A stretch of 55,263 bases of DNA from Frankia sp. AiPa1 (GTDB lineage: Bacteria; Actinomycetota; Actinomycetes; Frankiales; Frankiaceae), in the NCBI RefSeq assembly GCF_023243075.1, contig NZ_JALKFZ020000165.1, positions 1 to 55,263 on the forward strand, written 5' to 3'. The position numbers and the translations under genes were made by a program. Positions 23,206 to 30,959 of this stretch are shown piece after piece (positions within the stretch are counted from its first letter, which is position 1; the number at the start of each line of letters is the position of its first letter). The notes under the pieces are model-generated. The model saw only the letters and a program-made list of their open reading frames with translations, had not been told where the DNA came from and made no database searches.

Positions 23206-24423
23206 GTGGACGGCGAGGATGACAGCGCGGCGGCGCTCGGCCGGCGGATCCGGCAGCTACGTGGCCGTACGAGTCAGGACACGCTCAGCCGCCGCATCGG
23301 GTTCCACCGGACCCGGATCTCCAAGGTTGAAAACGGCGAGATGCCTTCGGCGGACCTGTGTTCCGCGCTGGACGCCTATTGGGGTACCGGCGGTGAGCTC
23401 GCGGCCTGGCAGGCCCGCCTGGACGGCAGCGGGGAGGCAACGGCGAACCGGCGGGAGGTCTTCGAGTTCTCCGCTGCCGGTCTGATCGCCGCGGAGACGT
23501 ATCGGCGGCGGACACGCATCGGCCCGGATCCGCTGACCCTCGCGGAACTGGACGATGCGATCGACCAGCACGCCGCGGTGTTCACCACCACTGCGCATGA
23601 CGCGCTCGCACCGCTGGTGTACCGGACGTGGACGTCGGCGGAAACGCTGTTGGACGCGGGGGCGAAGGCGCGGGCGCAGGCGAAGCTGACGGCGATCGCC
23701 GGCTACTCGTCGTACATGTTGTCCAGGCTGGCGTTCAACCTGGGCGATCAGGCGGCATCGAGACGGTTCGTCACGCAGGCCGGCGACCACGCCGAACAGG
23801 TTGACGATCCGGTTCTCTCTGCGTCGGTCGCAGCGATGACGTCGACGTTGGCGTTTTACGGTCAGCAGCATGCGACGGCTGTGGATCTTGCCCGTCGCGC
23901 ACCGGATCATCCGTACACCCGTGCCCGGCTGGCCGCCTACGAAGCTCGGGGCCTGACTGTTTTGGGCGACCGGGATGGCGCGCATGCGGCGCTCGACCGG
24001 ATGCGCCGTTCCGCCGTCGACGTGCCGCCGCGGCCGGGAAGCTCACCGTTCGGTGCAGCCAACGCCGAGTGGTTCCGGGCCGGTCTGCTTGCCCGCCTCG
24101 GTGCGGGCCGCGAGGCCGAACCGATCGCCCGGACCGCTGTTGACGCGTTCGACCGTGGTCAGGCCGTCGGGTTCGAAGATCACGGGCATGCCCTGCTGGT
24201 TCTCGCGACAACCTTGGTCTACCGGGACCAGCCCGAACCGGCCGAAGCAGCAGCACTCGGGCAGCAGGCGGTCACGATTCTGTCCGCCAGCCCCACCCAC
24301 ACGCTACGCGGCAGGGTGGGACGCCTCGGAAACGATCTTTCCGCTCATGGGACGATTCCCGAGGTCGCCCAGTTCCGGGAACAGCTCACGGCAGTGAGCC
24401 GACCGGCTTTGATGGGTGGGTGA
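23206..24423 (+). CDS. XRE-family helix-turn-helix regulator with C-terminal TPR-like region
   Basis: 405 residues from GTG 23206, which follows GGGGAGGGG at good spacing; ATG 23176 in frame is the alternative. The helix-turn-helix is near residues 10-65 (LGRRIRQLRGRTSQDTLSRRIGFHRTRISKVENGEMPSADLCSAL). The remainder is helical, with repeated patterns such as LTAIAGYSSYMLSRLAFNLGD, AARRFVTQAGDHAEQ and ARLAAYEARGLTVLGDRDGAHAALDRM, like the TPR-type half of actinobacterial DUF397-partner regulators. The stop overlaps the acetyltransferase start (GTGA). A decayed copy of the 3' end of this gene lies at 26391-26490. Confidence 0.88.
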   Translation: MDGEDDSAAALGRRIRQLRGRTSQDTLSRRIGFHRTRISKVENGEMPSADLCSALDAYWGTGGELAAWQARLDGSGEATANRREVFEFSAAGLIAAETYRRRTRIGPDPLTLAELDDAIDQHAAVFTTTAHDALAPLVYRTWTSAETLLDAGAKARAQAKLTAIAGYSSYMLSRLAFNLGDQAASRRFVTQAGDHAEQVDDPVLSASVAAMTSTLAFYGQQHATAVDLARRAPDHPYTRARLAAYEARGLTVLGDRDGAHAALDRMRRSAVDVPPRPGSSPFGAANAEWFRAGLLARLGAGREAEPIARTAVDAFDRGQAVGFEDHGHALLVLATTLVYRDQPEPAEAAALGQQAVTILSASPTHTLRGRVGRLGNDLSAHGTIPEVAQFREQLTAVSRPALMGG

Positions 24424-24974
24424 CATTCGAGGTCGCCGAGCCGATACCCGCCCTGTTCGTGCCCACGGTGCGCACGGAGCGGCTGGTCCTGCGGGGCTGG
24501 ACCGCCGCGGACATCCCTGCCTATACGGCAATGGCGTTGAACCCGGAGATGAGCCGGTACACGGGGAGCCCGTCGGATGAGGCTTCGGTCTGGCGGATGT
24601 TCACCCATCAGATCGGCCACTGGGCGTTGAACGGCTTCGGGATGTGGCTGGCCCACGAGGCGTCGACCGGCGAGTTCGTGGGACGCGCCGGGTTGTACCG
24701 GGACTTCGGCTGGCCCGGCCTGGAAGCCGCCTGGACAATACGCCGGGACCGCTGGGGTGAGGGCTTCGCGACCGAAGGCGGTGCCGCAGCGGTCCGCTAC
24801 GCCTTCACCCACATGGACACTGACCAGGTGATTTCAATCATCCACCCGGACAACACCGCGTCGATCCGGGTAGCCGACAAGTTGGGCATGTCGTTCTTAG
24901 ACTCCACCGAGCGCAACGGGCGGCCCCGCAGCATCTACGCGATCAGCCGGGCCGCGTGGGAGGAACTGGCCTGA
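24420..24974 (+). CDS. GNAT-family N-acetyltransferase (RimJ/RimL type)
   Basis: 184 residues. Predicted to transfer an acetyl group from acetyl-CoA to an amine. VRTERLVLRGWTAADIPAYTAMALNPEMSRYTG at the N-terminus and the region EAAWTIRRDRWGEGFATEGGAAAVRYAFTHMDTDQVISIIHPDNTASIRVADKLGM at the C-terminal half match the RimJ/RimL-like subfamily, with RDRWGEGFAT as the acetyl-CoA pyrophosphate loop. The substrate is unknown. GTG 24420 overlaps the regulator's stop by 4 bases, so the two are cotranscribed and coupled. Confidence 0.9.
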   Translation: MTFEVAEPIPALFVPTVRTERLVLRGWTAADIPAYTAMALNPEMSRYTGSPSDEASVWRMFTHQIGHWALNGFGMWLAHEASTGEFVGRAGLYRDFGWPGLEAAWTIRRDRWGEGFATEGGAAAVRYAFTHMDTDQVISIIHPDNTASIRVADKLGMSFLDSTERNGRPRSIYAISRAAWEELA

Positions 24975-24988
24975 GCGCGGAACGCGCG

Positions 24989-24997
24989 CCTACCCGC
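24989..24997 (+). promoter_or_regulatory. third copy of CCTACCCGC motif, upstream of lipoprotein gene
   Basis: The 9-mer CCTACCCGC, which forms the core of the 15-bp inverted repeat at 22835/22912, lies 8 bases before the GTG of the lipoprotein gene at 25005. It could be a further binding site of the locus regulator. Chance recurrence in such GC-rich DNA is possible. Confidence 0.3.
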
Positions 24998-25004
24998 AGG
25001 AACC

Positions 25005-25853
25005 GTGACGCCGTCCCACTGGGTGCGGCGAGTAGTGTCCGGCCGCATACAGATAGTCAGGATCGCGGGGATCTGCGCAACTCTGTTCCTCGCCGCCTCA
25101 TGCGGAAGCGGCGGCGGCTCGAACTCGACGACGGAGCCGGCACCCCCGACCGCCGCAGCCCACTCACCCCGCCCGTCCCCCGGTGACATCGCCGTCCGAT
25201 TCGTCTCCGGTCTGACGAACACCACCCTCAAAGGGCAGCAGGACACGGTGCCGCTGACCTCACCGAACTCGCCGGCCAGGGCGTACATCAGCTACTTGGT
25301 GGCGTACACGGACGCTCAGACGTCGGCAGGGGGCACGCTGCCGACCGGCCGGTTCACGAGTCAGGGGAAGCCGGGGACGCTGACCGAGTGCGACAACATC
25401 GCCGAAGATCGGCATCCGTGCGTCGCGTTCTCGAACTTCCATCTCGACGGCCAAGGGCTCATCTCCACCTTCGACATGGATGGCCAGCCGGTGCGGACAG
25501 CCGTTGCCGTCGGCGGACCGGCGCAGACCGCCAGCGGCGTCACAGTCCAACCGATGGGCGCCTACTCGGACACGGGCAACGGCGCTGTCGTCGTCGCGTA
25601 CAAGGTGACCAACGGGACCTCGAGAACCGTCACGATGGCCTACAACGCAGCTGAGATGGTCTCAGGCGGTTCACAACACGACACGGTGGGCGGCACCGGC
25701 CCGAACACGCTGCCACCGTCCGTGAGTGGCATGTTCCTCGCCCAGTTCAGCGCACAGGACCCGACAGGCACGTTCCAGGTCGAAGCCGACTACCAGGCCG
25801 ACGGTGGAGGGCCGCTGGCGAATTTCACGGTCAAGCTGATCTCTCCGGCCTGA
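25005..25853 (+). CDS. hypothetical lipoprotein
   Basis: 282 residues, function unknown. The N-terminus IVRIAGICATLFLAASCGSGGG is a lipoprotein signal peptide with lipobox LAASC. A Ser/Thr/Pro linker follows, then IAVRFVSGLTNTTLKGQQDTVPLTSPNSPARAYISYLVAYTDAQ and a second beta-rich module (VTVQPMGAYSDTGNGAVVVAYKVTNGTSRTVTMAYNAAEMVSGG) that resembles an Ig-like fold with the family-type end PTGTFQVEADYQADG. The start at GTG 25005 is uncertain; a second GTG in frame (about 25023) is possible. It follows the GNAT gene by 30 bp and may belong to its transcript. Confidence 0.72.
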   Translation: MTPSHWVRRVVSGRIQIVRIAGICATLFLAASCGSGGGSNSTTEPAPPTAAAHSPRPSPGDIAVRFVSGLTNTTLKGQQDTVPLTSPNSPARAYISYLVAYTDAQTSAGGTLPTGRFTSQGKPGTLTECDNIAEDRHPCVAFSNFHLDGQGLISTFDMDGQPVRTAVAVGGPAQTASGVTVQPMGAYSDTGNGAVVVAYKVTNGTSRTVTMAYNAAEMVSGGSQHDTVGGTGPNTLPPSVSGMFLAQFSAQDPTGTFQVEADYQADGGGPLANFTVKLISPA

Positions 25854-26121
25854 CCGGGCGAAGGGCCACGTGAAGGCCACTTCCAGACCAGGGTGCAGGC
25901 GGGCATCCTCACTGACATGGGCGAGCAGCGCCACGAACAGATCCGTCCGGCGATCTTCCTGCGGTGCAAGCTACACCGGCGTCCCCGCCGGCCGGTGGAC
26001 GTAGTCCTGACCCTGTATCGGCCGCTCCCTCGGCGTACGTGCCAGGACTGCCGCGAGGTTCGAGCTCCCGATCAACGGTCGTAGATTCTCCCGCTGCACC
26101 AGCTGCGACGGATCGGGACGG

Positions 26122-26373
26122 GTGACGAAAGTGAGTGACAGCGAACCGGCCGCGCCCGACGAGGTCATCGCTCCGCTACTCGTCCTCGTGGCCTGCAACA
26201 AGTGCCGGCGTCGCCGCGGCGCCCAGCTGCACCAGACCGGCCGTGCAGATCCGGGGGGGACCTGCCCACACGGCAAGACGCTGCGCACCATCTGGGCCCC
26301 CGGTCACGGCCCCGGGTCGCCGCCGAAGGTCGACCCCTCGACACCGGAGGAACGCCGCTGGGGCGCGGTCTGA
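26122..26373 (+). CDS. small hypothetical protein with CxxC and CPH motifs
   Basis: 83 residues. LLVLVACNKCRRRRGAQLHQTGRADPGGTCPHGKTLRTIW shows a CNKC pair and a later CPH, which could bind one metal ion. No family recognised. The preceding 268 bp hold no convincing gene; a 63-codon frame at 25893-26084 has a CQDC pair but no other support. The start (GTG 26122 or GTG 26131) is uncertain. Confidence 0.4.
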   Translation: MTKVSDSEPAAPDEVIAPLLVLVACNKCRRRRGAQLHQTGRADPGGTCPHGKTLRTIWAPGHGPGSPPKVDPSTPEERRWGAV

Positions 26374-26390
26374 TCGCGACACACCAGCCC

Positions 26391-26490
26391 GGTCAGCCGT
26401 TCGACAACCCTGGTCCACCGGGATCAGCCCGAGCCTGCGAAAGCCGCGACGGCTCGGCGGCCGGGCGGTGACGATCCTCGCGGCCAGGCA
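26391..26490 (+). pseudogene. decayed fragment of the XRE regulator 3' end
   Basis: From about 26401, the DNA aligns closely with 24206-24291 of the intact regulator gene: translated, TTLVHRDQPEPAKAAT corresponds to TTLVYRDQPEPAEAAA. After that the reading frame is shifted by one base relative to the regulator (VTIL is found in the next frame) and stops follow. The similarity covers only about 90 bp and there is no intact start, so this is a remnant of a second copy of the gene or of a local duplication. Confidence 0.7.
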
Positions 26491-26563
26491 GGCCGGGGGC
26501 TAGCCACGAGGCGTTCTCCCCGGCCTGCACGAGCGCCACGGTCATGACCGGCGTGCGGCCGCG

Positions 26564-27976
26564 TCAGCCCTGATAGGGAGCGGCGTCGACGTTTCGGAAG
26601 GCGGCGGGTCGCCGGGCCGGGATCGGGATCATCGGCGTCGGGCCGGTGGGCACCGGCTTGGCCGTGACCGATCCGGACGTGGCCAGGCCGGATCGAACCG
26701 GCCCGGTCCGCATCGGGCCGGACCGCATCGGAGCGGGCGTTTCCGGCCCGTTCCTCCCGACCCCGGACGGTTCCGGACCAGACGGGGCGGGGATAGGCCG
26801 CGCCGGACCGGACCCGGGCGGACTGGCGAGCCCGGTTCCGGACGGAACCACCGAACCTGAGGCCGCCGAGTCGGGCGCCGCCGCACCGGGCATCACGGCA
26901 CCGGACGAATCAGGACCCGAAGGAGCAGGACCTGACGGGACAGGACCCAACGGGGCGGGGTTACTCACCGGCTCGAAGCCGGCCGCGTCGTGATGCGGTC
27001 GAGGGACGCGGCCGAGGCGGAGCCGCTCCTCCATGGGAACGGCCCGCCAGCGGGAGCGGACGGCGGGTTCCCAGGACGGCCGGGTCAGGCCGCCGACGAG
27101 GCCGGCGAGGATGCGCGCCGCCCGCTGCGCGTCGCGGGGATGTCCCGCGGCAAGTTTGCGGATGGTGAGCAGACCAAGCTGACCCGCGTGCACCAGGGGC
27201 CAGCTGCGCCCGACCGTGGCCCGGTGCCGCCGGGCGTAGACGGCTGCGGCGCGGCCGAGTTCGGCGTGCAGCAGCGGTGAACGCCCGACGGTCTCCCCGC
27301 CCCGGTGCACGACCGGCCACTCATCATCCGCCCAGACGATCCGCCCCCCGGAGGCGTACAGCCGGGCAAACAGGTCGGTCTCCTCGTAGTACATCCAGAA
27401 AGACGGGTCGAACCCGCCGAGTTCCAGATAGGTCCGTACCCGGATCGCGAAAAACGCGCCGACCGGGTACCGCAGGTGCGGCCAGCGCGCGATGGCGGCG
27501 GCCTCACCGCGTACGGAGATGAACGCATTGGTCCGCGGCGTCGGCAGCACCGCCTGGGAGCGGCTTACCGGGCCGCCGATACTGTCCAAGAACGGAAATC
27601 CGACCGCGTCGATCGACGGCGGATAACGGGCGAGAAGGTCGGGAAGCGCGGCCACGGTATCGGCGGGAATCGTCACGTCACTGTTGATCACTAGTACCCA
27701 GTTGAGCGCATCGTTCCCGCTCGTTCCGCTCGGCCAGCTCGAAGCACCTCCCTCCTCCACGACCCGGCGGACGGCGATGTTGACAGCAGTGCCATAACCG
27801 ACATTGCCCTGGCCCTCGATGACGCGCACGCCGTCCGGGACCAGATCCCCGTTGAGCGTGCCGTTCTCCACCAGAACGACCTGGCACCCCTCGACGGTGA
27901 CCAAAGCCGACAGCAACTGGGATAGATGGGACGAGCCGCCGTGAGACACGACGACCGCGCACAGACTGTGCATCAT
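26564..27976 (-). CDS. family 2 glycosyltransferase (rhamnosyltransferase-like) with disordered tail
   Basis: 470 residues from ATG 27976, with GAAGG a few bases upstream. The first 280 residues form a GT-A fold: CAVVVSHGGSSHLSQLLSALVTVEGCQVVLVENGT, VIEGQGNVGYGTAVNIAVR, WVLVINSDVTIP (DxD-like metal site NSDV), YPVGAFFAIRVRTYLELGGFDPSFWMYYEETDLFARLYASGGRIVW, which contains the family GGFDExFFxYxExxDLxxR pattern. It probably adds sugars to a cell-surface polymer or lipid. The last 160 residues are a Ser-Gly-Pro-rich tail (PSGPAPSGPDSSGA and similar) with no expected fold. It stands alone, with a 677-bp gap on the upstream side. Confidence 0.88.
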   Translation of the reverse strand: MMHSLCAVVVSHGGSSHLSQLLSALVTVEGCQVVLVENGTLNGDLVPDGVRVIEGQGNVGYGTAVNIAVRRVVEEGGASSWPSGTSGNDALNWVLVINSDVTIPADTVAALPDLLARYPPSIDAVGFPFLDSIGGPVSRSQAVLPTPRTNAFISVRGEAAAIARWPHLRYPVGAFFAIRVRTYLELGGFDPSFWMYYEETDLFARLYASGGRIVWADDEWPVVHRGGETVGRSPLLHAELGRAAAVYARRHRATVGRSWPLVHAGQLGLLTIRKLAAGHPRDAQRAARILAGLVGGLTRPSWEPAVRSRWRAVPMEERLRLGRVPRPHHDAAGFEPVSNPAPLGPVPSGPAPSGPDSSGAVMPGAAAPDSAASGSVVPSGTGLASPPGSGPARPIPAPSGPEPSGVGRNGPETPAPMRSGPMRTGPVRSGLATSGSVTAKPVPTGPTPMIPIPARRPAAFRNVDAAPYQG

Positions 27977-28653
27977 CCGCCTTCGCTCGGAAAAGAATAA
28001 TGACTGGAGGACCATTCGAACAGGCGGGCGGGGCCACCACATGCCTGCGGACACACCGGATACAGGTGCGCCCAATCGGTATCTAGCCGTAGCCGCCGCG
28101 GCATGCCACCAGATTCGCCGACTCCGCGGAAACCAGCGGAAAACGTCCCAGTCCGGCCCTCGATCCGGACACCGATCGCCACTAGAGTAACGACCTCTCC
28201 GAGATGGTCCACGTTTTCCCCCGGCGAGTCGCATCCGATTCACCGGCACGCCAGAAAAAGCCTGGTTAGGGAAGAAGTGCCCGACTGGTCGGCGCCGATT
28301 CCCAGCCGCACCCGGGCGGGCCGCCAGATCGGTGGAGCAGCCAAGAAATCGTGCAACTCAACGGCGCCGGAAGGCAAGCTGGACACCCCGGCGACATCCG
28401 ACGAGAACACGACAGGACTTGAGCGAGACAAGGCTCACACACCGGGCGACGGGCGAAGTCCCACTGGACGAGCCGGCCAGACCAGGCCTCGTCGCCCCGA
28501 TCGCCAGCACCAGTGGACGGCGCCTCGCGACGCCAGGTCCAGCGACTCATGACAACCTCGGCCGGATCTTGGCCGGATCTCGGCCGACAAGAAGATCATA
28601 GGAGTCCTGCCGTTTCGCCATCAGTCAGGACAGCGTCCTGTCAACGTAAGGAC
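27977..28653. other. 677-bp divergent intergenic region
   Basis: Between the glycosyltransferase and the WYL regulator. It has clearly lower GC than flanking genes and contains an open frame (28103-28552, +) whose residue composition looks random. It must hold both promoters. Besides the palindrome at 28626-28640, I see nothing structured. Confidence 0.4.
28626..28640. promoter_or_regulatory. dyad upstream of WYL regulator, possible operator
   Basis: CAGGAC-AGC-GTCCTG is a perfect 6+6 inverted repeat ending 13 bases before the start codon at 28654. Regulators of this family are often autoregulated, so it could be the operator. Confidence 0.4.
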
Positions 28654-29439
28654 ATGCCGCACCCAGATCGGTTGACCGCGATCGTCGAGGAGTTGCGCCT
28701 GGCCGGACCCGCCGGGCGCACCGCAGCGAGTCTGGCAGCGCGGTTGGATGTGAGTGTCCGCACAATCCGGCGGGATCTCCTGACCCTGCAGAGTGCGGGT
28801 GTGCCGGTGGGCGGGATTTCCGGGCCAGGCGGCGGCTATGTGCTTGCCCAGCATGCGACGGTGCCGCCAGTCACCTTCACCCAGGGGCAGGCGGGTGCCG
28901 CAGCCGTGGCGCTGGCCGGCTCCAGCCCGCTCACCCGCGATGGGGCGGCGGCGCTGGAGAAGCTGCTCGACAGCCTTCCACCGACGTTGCAGCAGCAGGT
29001 CGCCGAGCGGGCGGCCGGATCCACGGCGGGCGCGGTGGCGGTGGCGAGCCCGCCCGCGGTCGCGCGCACGGCGCTCACCGCCACGATCGAGGAGGCGCTG
29101 CGCGCCGGCCAGATCCTCGCGATCGACTACCAGGACGCCGCGGGCAGCCGTACCGTGGGCCGGCGGATCGAGCCGACCCTGCTGGCCCTCACCGCCGGCC
29201 AGTGGTACCTGCTGGCCTGGTGCCTCGAGCGGCAGGGCCCGCGGTGGTTTCGCTGGGACCGCATCTCCCGAGCGATCAACACCGGCCATCCGGTGGAGGA
29301 GCGCGATCTGTCGGCCTTCTTCACCGCGCCTCCGCCGGGCGCCCGGCGCCTCCGGCACCGTCCTGCGCCGGGCGGCACAGGCGGCCCGGCCAACTCCCGT
29401 GCCGGCATGGCCAGCCCCGCCGGGCCGGGTAGCAGGTAA
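28654..29439 (+). CDS. YafY-type transcriptional regulator (HTH_11 plus WYL domain)
   Basis: 261 residues. The N-terminal helix-turn-helix is [46 protein letters not shown], followed by the usual GPGGGYVL wing. The WYL domain begins near ATIEEALRAGQILAIDYQDAAG and includes RRIEPTLLALTAGQWYLLAWCLERQGPRWFRWDRISRA, where the W-Y-L triad reads WYLLAW. WYL domains bind nucleic acids or nucleotides and often link to DNA-damage or other stress regulons. The C-terminal 40 residues are low complexity. The start ATG has AAGGAC just before it. It converges on terC across a perfect hairpin. Confidence 0.87.
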   Translation: MPHPDRLTAIVEELRLAGPAGRTAASLAARLDVSVRTIRRDLLTLQSAGVPVGGISGPGGGYVLAQHATVPPVTFTQGQAGAAAVALAGSSPLTRDGAAALEKLLDSLPPTLQQQVAERAAGSTAGAVAVASPPAVARTALTATIEEALRAGQILAIDYQDAAGSRTVGRRIEPTLLALTAGQWYLLAWCLERQGPRWFRWDRISRAINTGHPVEERDLSAFFTAPPPGARRLRHRPAPGGTGGPANSRAGMASPAGPGSR

Positions 29440-29467
29440 GGGCAGCCAGGCAGGACGATCACCCCGG

Positions 29468-29517
29468 CCGCATCGGTCCGGCCAACCCCTCGTTGTGGGC
29501 TGGCCGGACCGATGCGG
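29468..29517. terminator. 17-bp perfect hairpin between WYL gene and terC
   Basis: CCGCATCGGTCCGGCCA (29468-29484) pairs fully with TGGCCGGACCGATGCGG (29501-29517), with a 16-nt loop. It lies between two convergent genes and should stop transcription in both directions. Confidence 0.8.
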
Positions 29518-29544
29518 TCGTGGGCGAGCGCCGAGACCGGGCGG

Positions 29545-30633
29545 CTACCGGGGGCGTCCCGCCTCGACCGCGTCCACCGGCCGTGCGGTCTCTTCCGGCC
29601 GGGCGATGTCATCCGGCCGGGCGATGTCATCCGACGCGGCATCGTCGGCCGCGATGTCACTCGCCCCGGCGTCGCCGGGCACGGCGGCCCTGCCTGACCC
29701 GGGACTGTCCGGCGCGTCATCGCGCGCCGGAGGCTCCGTGAGCAGCGACCAGACCACCGAGGCGGTCAGCACGACGGCGATGAAGCCGAGCGAGAGCGCG
29801 ATCGGCATGTGCCACACGTCGGTCAGCAGCATCTTGATGCCGATGAAGGCCAGGATCGCCGCAAGCCCGGTAGCCAGGTGGTGAAAACGCTCCAGCAGGC
29901 CCGACAGAAGGAAGAACAGCGAACGCAGGCCGAGAATCGCCAGCGCGTTGGCCGTGTAGACGAGGAACGTCTCGTCGGTGACGCCGAGTGCCGCCGGCAC
30001 CGAGTCGAACGCGAACAGGACGTCCGCGGTCTCGACCACCACGAGAACGGCGAGCAGCGGAGTGGCGACCAGCCGCCCGGCCCGGCGCAGCACGAACCGT
30101 TGGCCGTGGTATTCATCGGTCACCGGCATGACACGTCGCAGCAGGCGGGTCGCCCGGCTCTTACCCGGGTCCATCTCCACACCGTCGTCACGCACCATCT
30201 TGATGGCGGTGTAGACCAGAAACGCACCGAACAGGTAGATGACGAAGCTGAACCGGTCCAGTACGGCGATACCGGCGGCGATGAACAGAAAGCGCAGCAC
30301 CAGCGCGCCGAGCACCCCGTAGAACAGCACCCGATGCTGGTAGGCGCGGGGCACCTTGAAGTACGAGAAGATCAGCGCGAACACGAACAGGTTGTCGACG
30401 GACAGGCTCTTCTCGAGCAGATAGGCGGCCGTGTACTCACCGGCCGCGCCCGGACCGTGCCAGGCCCAGATCACCCCGGCGAAACCGAGGCCCAGGGACA
30501 CCCAGAGCACGCTCCACCAGGCAGCCTCCCGAAGGGAGATCACATGGGCACGGCGATGGGCCAGCAGGTCGATGGCGAGCAGAGCGAGCAGGCCACCGAT
30601 AAAGGCGAACCAGGCCCATAGCGGGACGTGCAC
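29545..30633 (-). CDS. TerC/Alx family membrane protein
   Basis: 362 residues with about nine membrane helices. The family includes manganese exporters and tellurium-resistance proteins. Conserved stretches: GGLLALLAIDLLAHRRAHVISLREAAWWSVLWVSLGLGF, AAYLLEKSLSVDNLFVFALIFSYFKVP with the key EKSLSVDN acidic cluster, VLFYGVLGALVLRFLFIAAGI, and VVETADVLFAFDSVPAALGVT with the second acidic cluster. The start is GTG 30633, with CTGGAG about 8 bases upstream. The last 50 residues are acidic low complexity with a duplicated DDIARP unit. Its leader holds a strong hairpin (30717-30758). Confidence 0.92.
   Translation of the reverse strand: MHVPLWAWFAFIGGLLALLAIDLLAHRRAHVISLREAAWWSVLWVSLGLGFAGVIWAWHGPGAAGEYTAAYLLEKSLSVDNLFVFALIFSYFKVPRAYQHRVLFYGVLGALVLRFLFIAAGIAVLDRFSFVIYLFGAFLVYTAIKMVRDDGVEMDPGKSRATRLLRRVMPVTDEYHGQRFVLRRAGRLVATPLLAVLVVVETADVLFAFDSVPAALGVTDETFLVYTANALAILGLRSLFFLLSGLLERFHHLATGLAAILAFIGIKMLLTDVWHMPIALSLGFIAVVLTASVVWSLLTEPPARDDAPDSPGSGRAAVPGDAGASDIAADDAASDDIARPDDIARPEETARPVDAVEAGRPR
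29595..29630. repeat. 18-bp tandem duplication in the terC tail
   Basis: CCGGCCGGGCGATGTCAT occurs at 29595-29612 and again at 29613-29630. It encodes a doubled DDIARP in the C-terminal tail of the TerC protein and keeps the frame. Confidence 0.95.
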
Positions 30634-30959
30634 GAAGTTCTCCAGTTCTGGGGCGGGGAGGAAAGCACGGGCAGGGAGACGAGAAAACGGATCGGACGAG
30701 CAGCAGAGGCGTTGTCGCCCCGGGCGGACGGGCTCCGTTGCCAGCAGCCTCCCGGGGCACGATCACCGCAGGTCACGCGACACCATCAAACAGGGCGTAT
30801 GCAAATAATTACGTTCTGTAGTTGTCGATGGGTGCGACCGTCCCACGCCCGGGGGGATCAGCCATTCCCGGCGAGGGACCGAGCACAGCGAGAGCCGGTC
30901 GGCCGGTTGGCCAGAGCCAGATGGTCAGTCGATCAGCTGGTGAGCAGACCGGCAGATGG
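30634..30959. other. terC leader / intergenic region
   Basis: 326 bp between the site-2-protease-like gene and terC, both minus strand. It contains the hairpin described separately and an AT-rich patch (CAAATAATTACG near 30803) that could be part of a promoter. No gene seen. Confidence 0.45.
30717..30758 (-). terminator. 8-bp GC stem with internal hairpin upstream of terC
   Basis: GCCCCGGG (30717-30724) pairs with CCCGGGGC (30751-30758); the 26-nt interior (GGAGGCTGCTGGCAACGGAGCCC and flanks on the minus strand) can form a smaller hairpin between GGCT and AGCC. It lies about 85 bases upstream of the terC start. It may terminate the upstream gene, or be a regulatory leader. I could not match it to the Mn-sensing yybP-ykoY riboswitch. 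Confidence 0.45.

Noticed and set aside
28103..28552. 149-codon open frame between the glycosyltransferase and WYL genes
   Set aside because: Amino-acid composition looks random, no ribosome site and no family signal.
30660..30830. yybP-ykoY manganese riboswitch upstream of terC
   Set aside because: I could not find the conserved loop sequences of the motif on the minus strand; kept only as an unassigned structured leader.
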